Positions 1 to 5,022 of a stretch of DNA of 5,022 nucleotides are shown here, in pieces. This stretch comes from Sedimentisphaerales bacterium (GTDB taxonomy: Bacteria > Planctomycetota > Phycisphaerae > Sedimentisphaerales > SM23-30). Made by a program: the position numbers and the translations under genes. The notes beneath the pieces were generated by a model. That model ran no database searches. It was not told where the DNA came from and was given only the letters and a program-made list of their open reading frames with translations. The number at the start of each line of letters is the position of its first letter. The first letter of the stretch is position 1. The DNA lies in assembly GCA_016932145.1 (NCBI GenBank), contig JAFGDI010000376.1, positions 1 through 5,022 on the forward strand, in the 5' to 3' direction.

Positions 1-1
1 A

Positions 2-19
2 AAAAATACTGGAGCATGA
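2..19 (+). CDS. Possible 3' end of an upstream coupled gene
   Basis: Only six codons are visible, reading K-N-T-G-A and then TGA at 17-19. The TGA overlaps the ATG at 16-18 in an ATGA arrangement, the usual geometry of translational coupling in bacterial operons. It fits the next pair of genes, which also overlap. Nothing can be said about the product. A chance stop codon is quite possible, because about 3 in 64 random codons are stops. Confidence 0.3.
   Translation, partial: KNTGA
11..14 (+). promoter_or_regulatory. Shine-Dalgarno-like GGAG near the first gene's start
   Basis: GGAG lies only one base before the ATG at 16, too close for ordinary ribosome placement on that codon. It is seven bases before an in-frame TTG at 22, which is ideal spacing. 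Either the TTG is the real start, or the ATG is reached by reinitiation from an upstream gene ending at 19, or the GGAG is incidental. The two starts differ by only two residues. Confidence 0.4.
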
Positions 20-939
20 CATTGACCATTCGAGATTCAATATTACGGTATTTGACAGGCGGTTATGCCGGGCCTGGTCCTGAGGCCTGCAATTGTCTTT
101 CTGAATATATTATTTCTCAAATGGCCCGGGATGGAGGCTTTGTAGATCGCAATGGCAAAAGCGACCTGTACTATACCGTTTTCGGTCTGCAATTGATGAA
201 AGCTGTGGGGTTGCCAGTGCCTCACGAACGATTGAGCGGCTATCTTCAGGGTTTATATCCTTTATTGCCGGATATGGATCTGGTTGAAGTGGCTTCTTAT
301 GGCAGGTGTTTTGGCTTTCTCTCGCTGGAGTATCGTTTTAATGCCCTGCGTGATAAAATAGCCGGGCGTATATCTGATTTTGCCACCGCTGATGGTGGTT
401 ATGCTCTGGATCAGCACGAGAAGGTCTCAGGAAGTTCCTACGCTGCTTTTCTGGCTGTAAATGCCATACAGGATATCGGAATAAATATTGATAACAGCTT
501 CAGGTTGGTTGATTCCCTGCAAAAACTCTCATTGCCCGATGGTTCCTTTGTTAATGATATCAATATGCCGGTAGGGCTGGTTCCCACTACCGCAGCGGCA
601 ATGATCCTGCATAAGATTTCCGGATTGGAAATTCCCTGTCTTTCTGCCGACTGGCTGCTGAGCTGTTTTTGTGCCGATGGCGGTCTGGCTGTTGCTCCCG
701 GAGCTGAGATGGACCTTTTATCAACAGCCGTAGGTCTCTTTGCCCTGGCATATTGTGGCTTTGGGCATAAGATCAGCATTGAGCAAACCCGGCAGATGGC
801 CGCCCGGCTTGATACGCTGGTTCTTTCCGATGGCAGCTATCGCGGCAGTATGCATGATAATTATTCTGATTGCGAGTACACCTGTTATGGTCTGCTGGCC
901 CGGGGGATAATACGAGAATTAAATGAAAAGACTAACTGA
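16..939 (+). CDS. Prenyltransferase beta-subunit / squalene-oxidase repeat protein
   Basis: This 307-residue protein belongs to the alpha/alpha-barrel superfamily of protein prenyltransferase beta subunits and terpene cyclases. The repeat turns are visible as DGGF (39-42), DGGY (126-129), DGSF (175-178), DGGL (221-224) and DGSY (272-275). Each is followed by a helix of the type SDLYYTVFGLQLM (49-61). The 87-residue gap between the first two implies a degenerate repeat between them. The length is close to that of Rab geranylgeranyltransferase beta subunits. Aligned by hand to those enzymes, the zinc-binding Asp is present (D233), but the Cys two residues later is Leu235 and the His is Tyr288. 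No DxDD cyclase motif is present. Prenyl transfer or cyclisation is therefore doubtful and the role may be binding or structural. There is no signal peptide, so it is probably cytoplasmic. The frame is open back to base 1, so a start further upstream is not excluded; ATG at 16 (ATGA overlap) or TTG at 22 are the visible choices. Its 3' end overlaps the next gene by 17 bases. Family assignment is firm; function is unknown. Confidence 0.85.
   Translation: MTLTIRDSILRYLTGGYAGPGPEACNCLSEYIISQMARDGGFVDRNGKSDLYYTVFGLQLMKAVGLPVPHERLSGYLQGLYPLLPDMDLVEVASYGRCFGFLSLEYRFNALRDKIAGRISDFATADGGYALDQHEKVSGSSYAAFLAVNAIQDIGINIDNSFRLVDSLQKLSLPDGSFVNDINMPVGLVPTTAAAMILHKISGLEIPCLSADWLLSCFCADGGLAVAPGAEMDLLSTAVGLFALAYCGFGHKISIEQTRQMAARLDTLVLSDGSYRGSMHDNYSDCEYTCYGLLARGIIRELNEKTN
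914..916 (+). promoter_or_regulatory. Weak ribosome binding site of the second gene
   Basis: A GAG core (within CGAGAA) sits six bases before the ATG at 923, inside the end of the preceding reading frame. It is a minimal Shine-Dalgarno match, so initiation probably relies partly on ribosomes terminating at 937-939. It supports ATG 923 as the start, as does the signal peptide that begins immediately at that codon. Confidence 0.45.
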
Positions 940-3469
940 ATTTATATTTATATTATTTGTAATGCTGGTCAGTCAGGGCGGCTCTGGTTTATTTGCCGGT
1001 CAATGGCATTGTCCTTCAGCCCAATTAGCATTTACTCTTGAGCCTGACCATAATAAGTCTGTTAACCCTGATATTCATCTTGCCGATGTGAGACTGGTCA
1101 ATCCTGATTCTAGCAATAATCTTTCCTTTGGCCCGCAGCCGGGCAAAGCCCATTACAAAACTCTTAATGGTCGTATCAGCAGTTATTATATGGCGGTCAA
1201 AGGTTCAGGACTGGCCGTATATCGCTGTAATGGCCGCTATCAGAGATTTACCGCTCTTGTGGGTCTTGCTGATAATTCATCGGATTCGGCCCGGGTGCGT
1301 TTGGAGATATGGACCGAAAGTGAAAAGATATTTACCTCGCCTCAGATCGGTAAATATGCCCGACCAGTTGAGATCAACATCGCCATTCCGCTGGAGGCAC
1401 GCAAGCTCAAACTCATAACAGTGGTATCGGGTGATGATAATAGTGAGGTCATCTGGTCTGCTCCCGGATTTCTTGAATTGGGTAAAAACCCTCAAAGCTC
1501 GCTTGCTGATCTTTATGTGCCGGAGACCATCGGCCCGGTGCAGCAGATTAAGGTTCTGACCGGTACGGGTATGGAAGTTAACTCACAAATAGTCAGTAAT
1601 CCTGTACGCGGGCCGCTACGCATCATTTTCGACAGCAGCTCCGGCAGTGAATTATATTATGCTTATATGACCACTGACCTCAATGAGACAGTATTAACTC
1701 CGGGTAACCTGTGGGAGCTTCCCGCCGGGCTGGCTCTCGAGACAAGGATCCTGACTCAGGACACCCAGCGTGTCTCTACTCATCCGGGTTTTATGGAAGC
1801 CTGGTCAGCAACTGCCCGGAAGGTTGATTTCCGGCCAGTTGATGCTATTCACGCCAGTTTTCCCCCGGCTTTGCTCTGGCAGGGCGATGCACTCATTTCC
1901 AGACAAAAGGAAAAGGATTGCCTGGGTTTATATACCTACAAGGGCTGGTTCAATATTCGTCAGGCTGGCGAATATGATTTTGCCACCGCCTCGAACTGGG
2001 GCTCAACTATTTTCATTGATGACCGCTTTGTGGTGCACTGGCCCGACAGGCATGATTTCCACGCCGGGCGCCGCTGCGAATATAGCGGCAAGGTCTGGCT
2101 TGAACCGGGGATACATAAGCTCGAATATATGAATTATAATCAATGGGGCAGGCAATACACTATGTGTGCCTGGCGTTTTGCCGATGGTGTATATCGCATT
2201 ATGACAGCACCTGATTTCCTTAGCTGGGGTTACTATCGGCCCGTTTCACTTGCCACCATCGACAGCACTCCGGCAGGATCATTCAGCTGGCAGGTAACAG
2301 ATGATCTTCGCAGCGATCATGCCAATTCGCCTGCTCTGGTTGCTGTTGCATTTAAGGTAATACCTCCTGCCGGTCAGGATAATGACCAGCTCGAATATTG
2401 CTGGGAGATGGCAGATGGCCTGGTCGCCCGGGGAGCTCAGATCGAGCATGTCTATCTGGCACGCGGGGAATATGAGGTAACATTAACCGCAACCGCAGCC
2501 GGTAATACGGTTTTTAACGCCAGACAGAAAGTATCTGCTGACATCGATACTGGCAAACTCAGATGCGAGCCGCGAAATAAGCGCATCTTCGATAATGCTC
2601 TGGATACTGTCTTTCTGGCCCATGCAGATATAAACAGCCTTAAAGGCTTATTCGATCTGGCAGCCGAGCTGCAAATGAATGAGCTCCAGGCTGCGGTGGC
2701 AGGTATTATTTGCAGCCGACCGGCGACTTCTCACGATTTTTCTGCTGATCCGGCTTTTTATTATGAACTCGCTCAATATCTCTCTGCTATAACGGCAAAC
2801 AAAACTCATATGGCTATCGCTCTGCTGGCCGTGATGCTCAGCTCTGACAGCCCGTCTAAGTGGTATATAGATGCCCGTTTGCACTATGTCAGATTATTGA
2901 TCGATCATGCCGGTGATTACGCTCTGGCCCAGCAAGAACTGCAAAGGCTCAAGGGTAATATGTCATTAACTCAGGTCATCAGACGCAAGATACTCCAAGC
3001 TGAGATCGAGCTGGGCTGTGGCAGAACAGTAGCTGAAGCGGACTATTTCAGTATGCCTGCTGGTTCTGCCGCTGATGAGAATATGAGACAGCAGGAACTT
3101 ACGGCTATTTTGCGGCGGGCGAAGCTCATTGTTCAGGGCTCTGATCCCGAATTGATAGCAAAGAGCTATAATGAGCTTAACGACGCTCTGGACAAGTCGC
3201 CTGCCTGGCTGTTCACTTCTGATTATAATCTTACTCGATTATCTCTGCTCCAGGCAGCCGGTGCCGCCTTGAGGCAGGCCAATGTTGCTGGCAGATGTAT
3301 GGCTTTGTCTGCTTCTGATACTATTATGCCGCAACTATTATATCTCAGGGCACAGGCCTTTCTGGCCTTAGACCAGACAGAGCCTGCCCGCAATATCTGG
3401 AAACAGATGCAGGAACAATATCCTTATTGCAGCGAAACGGCCAGATTGGCTACAGAGTTAAAAGAATAG
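923..3469 (+). CDS. Exported NPCBM-PA14-PKD protein with helical-repeat C-terminus
   Basis: This 848-residue protein starts with a signal peptide: Lys2-Arg3, a hydrophobic stretch at 7-16, and a likely cleavage after Ala25 (LFA-GQ). Position +1 is not Cys, so it is not a lipoprotein. Residues about 65-186 resemble an NPCBM carbohydrate-binding domain: YRCNGRYQRFTALVGLAD (100-117), then RVRLEIW, then the LKLITVVSGDD strand. Residues about 205-285 are beta-rich and unassigned. Residues about 310-420 look like PA14, with GWFNIRQAGEYDFATASNWG (341-360), the FIDDRFVVHW hairpin and LEPGIHKLEYMNYNQ. Residues about 445-540 contain a PKD-like core, ADGLVARG followed by HVYLARGEYEVTLTATA (509-525). From about 575 to the end the chain is helical and TPR-like, clearest at LLYLRAQAFLALDQTEPARN (805-824). 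No transmembrane anchor, sorting signal or catalytic motif is evident. I infer an envelope or periplasmic protein that binds glycans and scaffolds partners. It overlaps the preceding gene by 17 bases, implying coupled expression. Exact function is unknown. Confidence 0.85.
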   Translation: MKRLTEFIFILFVMLVSQGGSGLFAGQWHCPSAQLAFTLEPDHNKSVNPDIHLADVRLVNPDSSNNLSFGPQPGKAHYKTLNGRISSYYMAVKGSGLAVYRCNGRYQRFTALVGLADNSSDSARVRLEIWTESEKIFTSPQIGKYARPVEINIAIPLEARKLKLITVVSGDDNSEVIWSAPGFLELGKNPQSSLADLYVPETIGPVQQIKVLTGTGMEVNSQIVSNPVRGPLRIIFDSSSGSELYYAYMTTDLNETVLTPGNLWELPAGLALETRILTQDTQRVSTHPGFMEAWSATARKVDFRPVDAIHASFPPALLWQGDALISRQKEKDCLGLYTYKGWFNIRQAGEYDFATASNWGSTIFIDDRFVVHWPDRHDFHAGRRCEYSGKVWLEPGIHKLEYMNYNQWGRQYTMCAWRFADGVYRIMTAPDFLSWGYYRPVSLATIDSTPAGSFSWQVTDDLRSDHANSPALVAVAFKVIPPAGQDNDQLEYCWEMADGLVARGAQIEHVYLARGEYEVTLTATAAGNTVFNARQKVSADIDTGKLRCEPRNKRIFDNALDTVFLAHADINSLKGLFDLAAELQMNELQAAVAGIICSRPATSHDFSADPAFYYELAQYLSAITANKTHMAIALLAVMLSSDSPSKWYIDARLHYVRLLIDHAGDYALAQQELQRLKGNMSLTQVIRRKILQAEIELGCGRTVAEADYFSMPAGSAADENMRQQELTAILRRAKLIVQGSDPELIAKSYNELNDALDKSPAWLFTSDYNLTRLSLLQAAGAALRQANVAGRCMALSASDTIMPQLLYLRAQAFLALDQTEPARNIWKQMQEQYPYCSETARLATELKE

Positions 3470-3553
3470 TTCGCCAAAAACCTCAAATCCCTGTTTTCAA
3501 ATCAATGGCATCCCAAGTAAACAACAGACACTTCCCCGGACGGTTATGAATAT
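3470..3553. other. Spacer between convergent genes, 3' of the plus-strand operon
   Basis: This stretch follows the TAG stop at 3467-3469 and precedes the terminator. I find no reading frame, strong inverted repeat or T-run that would end plus-strand transcription here. The plus-strand operon either reads into the downstream hairpin or ends in a Rho-dependent way. Confidence 0.5.
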
Positions 3554-3596
3554 AAAAAAAGCCAGACTGATCTGGAACGAATCCGATCAGTCTGGC
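3554..3596 (-). terminator. Intrinsic terminator of the TPR gene
   Basis: GCCAGACTGATC (3561-3572) pairs perfectly with GATCAGTCTGGC (3585-3596), giving a 12-bp stem. Past one bulged base a further three pairs (GGA 3574-3576 with TCC 3582-3584) close a five-base loop. Read on the minus strand, the stem is followed directly by seven T (3560-3554). It lies 36 bases after the minus-strand stop codon, so it is a textbook intrinsic terminator for that gene. In the plus direction the stem is preceded by A7 and followed by TCTGAAATT, with no U-tract, so it should act poorly as a terminator for the plus-strand operon, though it could stabilise that transcript's 3' end. Confidence 0.9.
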
Positions 3597-3632
3597 TCTG
3601 AAATTACCAGATCAGGCCAGGTGGCCCATGTA

Positions 3633-5022
3633 TTATTTCAACATTTCATATATTTCAGCTATTTCAATATCTGAAAGTACATTAGTGACCTCATTGTATT
3701 CCAATGCCTTTTTAAGATAGACACCGGCCTGAACAGAGTTTTTAAGTTTATAATAAGTACGGCCCAGATGGAAAAAAGTGCCGGTAAGTGCGGGGTTATT
3801 GGTATTGTAAAGATTTATGCACTTAAGAAGCATTTCTTCTGATTTCTGATATTCACCGAGCTTATAATATATAACACCAGTCGTATCGATAAGGTCAGCA
3901 TATTCAGGAGAATGTTCCAATCCCTGTAATGCCAGCTTGAGAGCTTCCTGAGGATTATTCTGGTCTTCACAGAGCATCCATGCCATATTATTTATAGCAA
4001 TGGTATTTTTAGGGTCATTAGCAAGTATTTCACGATAAATATTCATAGCCTGTGAATTATTCTTGCCAATGAGGTCTAAGGATGCTTTGATTTGCATTGC
4101 ATCTATATTGCCCGGCTTAATTGCCAGTATATTATTACATATTTCAATTACCAGATCTTTGGCCTGAGGCATGTCACGCTTTCTTGCCAATATTCTAATT
4201 GCTTCAAAAAGTGAATCAGTATTCTCTGAATTATTTTTCTGCCATTGTTCAATTGTACTGCGAGTCAGATCCCAGTTCTGGTCAGAAATGTATATTTCCA
4301 ATAAGACCGAGAAGGCACTGATGTTATCAGGTTTTTGAGCCAGAATATTTATGGCGTACTCTTTGGCATTAACATTGCCGGAACGGTATTCAATCAGCGA
4401 ACGCAGAAGTTTAACAGCTTCGATCTGGTCTTGATTGTTAGTGAGCTTTTCCGCTGTTTCCAATAACCCCAGGGCCTCAGTGTTATTACCCTGACTGGCA
4501 TAAATAGTTGCCAACTTTATCGCAATATTGGCATCAGAGGTATTAATACTCTGGAGTGTTTTCATAGTAGCAACAGCCAATTCGGGAGAGAATTCATTTT
4601 CTGCTCTGGCTTTAAGAAGGAGCAAATCCTGATTACCAGGGTTAAAGGAAAGTCCCTGATAAATAATATCTACAACTCTCTGATACTGTTGACGATTGAA
4701 CTCAATCTCGCCGGCAAGCAGCCACGCCTGAATATTTTCAGGCTGGTGTTCCAGTATTTTATTAAGTATATCTGACGCTTCATCAAGATCAGGTCTGGTT
4801 CCTTTGCTATATAGCAGCCTGGCTTTAAGGAACTGTAATATGGAATCTTCCGGGAATTTTTCCATAGCCTTTTCAAGTAAATTAGTTCCAATTTCCTGCC
4901 CCTGCTGATCAGCCAGCAATAATTGTATATATAGCCGGGTTATTGACACATTGTCAGGGTATTTGGTATAAGTGTCTCTGGCAAGATCAATGGCAGTATC
5001 TCGTTGACCCAGGTCAAAATAT
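3633..5022 (-). CDS. Tetratricopeptide-repeat protein, 5' end outside window
   Basis: The visible C-terminal 462 residues consist almost entirely of about eleven to twelve roughly 34-residue TPR units. The frame stays open through the right edge. The codons before a GTG at 4949-4947 read YFDLGQRDTAIDLARDTYTK, an ordinary TPR helix, so that GTG is internal and the true start lies beyond the window. Numbering from the first visible codon, typical units include AWLLAGEIEFNRQQYQRVVD near 99-118 and the closing series AINNMAWMLCEDQ (342-354), DTTGVIYYKLGEY (379-391) and FFHLGRTYYKLKN (416-428). The chain ends EIYEMLK before TAA. TPRs form helical scaffolds for protein partners; no enzyme motif is seen. 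The last three units resemble the C-terminus of large TPR proteins such as PrsT of exosortase/PEP-CTERM systems, but the same pattern occurs in many unrelated TPR proteins. The missing N-terminus would show whether it is exported, a lipoprotein or membrane-anchored. Base composition is more AT-rich than the convergent genes. A terminator follows the stop. Confidence 0.9.
   Translation of the reverse strand, partial: YFDLGQRDTAIDLARDTYTKYPDNVSITRLYIQLLLADQQGQEIGTNLLEKAMEKFPEDSILQFLKARLLYSKGTRPDLDEASDILNKILEHQPENIQAWLLAGEIEFNRQQYQRVVDIIYQGLSFNPGNQDLLLLKARAENEFSPELAVATMKTLQSINTSDANIAIKLATIYASQGNNTEALGLLETAEKLTNNQDQIEAVKLLRSLIEYRSGNVNAKEYAINILAQKPDNISAFSVLLEIYISDQNWDLTRSTIEQWQKNNSENTDSLFEAIRILARKRDMPQAKDLVIEICNNILAIKPGNIDAMQIKASLDLIGKNNSQAMNIYREILANDPKNTIAINNMAWMLCEDQNNPQEALKLALQGLEHSPEYADLIDTTGVIYYKLGEYQKSEEMLLKCINLYNTNNPALTGTFFHLGRTYYKLKNSVQAGVYLKKALEYNEVTNVLSDIEIAEIYEMLK

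Noticed and set aside
438..779. 113-residue open frame on the minus strand inside the prenyltransferase-like gene
   Set aside because: It lies wholly opposite a well-supported gene and its translation is rich in Arg, Ser and Pro with no recognisable domain; it is a shadow frame.
923..1015. Lipoprotein signal (LFAG) at the N-terminus of the multi-domain protein
   Set aside because: The segment looks like a lipobox, but the next residue is Gln and the nearest Cys (30) is four residues too late, so a standard signal-peptidase I site after Ala25 fits better.
1770..2132. 120-residue plus-strand open frame inside the multi-domain gene
   Set aside because: It is an alternate-frame shadow of the PA14-encoding region; the main frame carries the recognisable domain.
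2640..3469. The helical C-terminus of the multi-domain protein as the alpha subunit partner of the prenyltransferase-like protein
   Set aside because: Protein prenyltransferase alpha subunits are helical-repeat proteins, so the idea is tempting, but the signal peptide places this chain outside the cytoplasm and the Trp-containing alpha-subunit repeat signature is not seen.
3561..3596. Inverted repeat as an operator or mobile-element end
   Set aside because: Its position after a stop codon and the adjacent T-run explain it fully as a terminator; no transposase or target duplication is present.

Overview
The window carries three protein-coding genes: two overlapping plus-strand genes (16-939 and 923-3469) and, convergent to them, the 3' part of a large minus-strand gene (3633 to beyond 5022). 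I see no RNA genes, mobile elements, CRISPR arrays or long repeats.

Plus-strand unit (1-3469). The first gene encodes a cytoplasmic protein of the prenyltransferase beta-subunit / squalene-oxidase repeat superfamily, with five DGG/DGS turns. By hand alignment it has lost two of the three zinc ligands of true protein prenyltransferases. The second gene starts inside the first with a 17-nt overlap. It encodes an exported protein with a signal peptide, an NPCBM-like carbohydrate-binding domain, a middle beta-rich segment, a PA14-like domain, a PKD-like domain, and a helical TPR-like C-terminal third. A stop codon in another frame overlaps the first gene's ATG (ATGA), so the unit probably continues upstream of the window as a translationally coupled operon whose promoter is not seen here.

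Convergent junction (3470-3632). This spacer holds a strong hairpin followed, in the minus direction only, by a run of seven T. It is an intrinsic terminator for the minus-strand gene. The plus-strand unit has no clear intrinsic terminator of its own.

Minus-strand gene (3633-5022+). This is a nearly pure tetratricopeptide-repeat protein of which at least 462 C-terminal residues are visible. The reading frame is open through the right edge, so its start lies outside. Its last repeats resemble the large TPR proteins often found with exosortase/PEP-CTERM-type surface systems, but no exosortase is visible.

Organism. NPCBM, PA14 and PKD modules joined to helical repeats, a stand-alone bacterial prenyltransferase-repeat protein, and a long TPR protein suggest a Gram-negative-type bacterium of the PVC group (Lentisphaerae, Planctomycetes/Phycisphaerae or Kiritimatiellae). 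This is inferred from gene style, not from a marker gene. By eye the plus-strand genes are about 50% GC and the minus-strand gene about 40%. The biological role of the plus-strand pair is not known to me; a joint role in envelope or surface-glycan function is the most I would infer.
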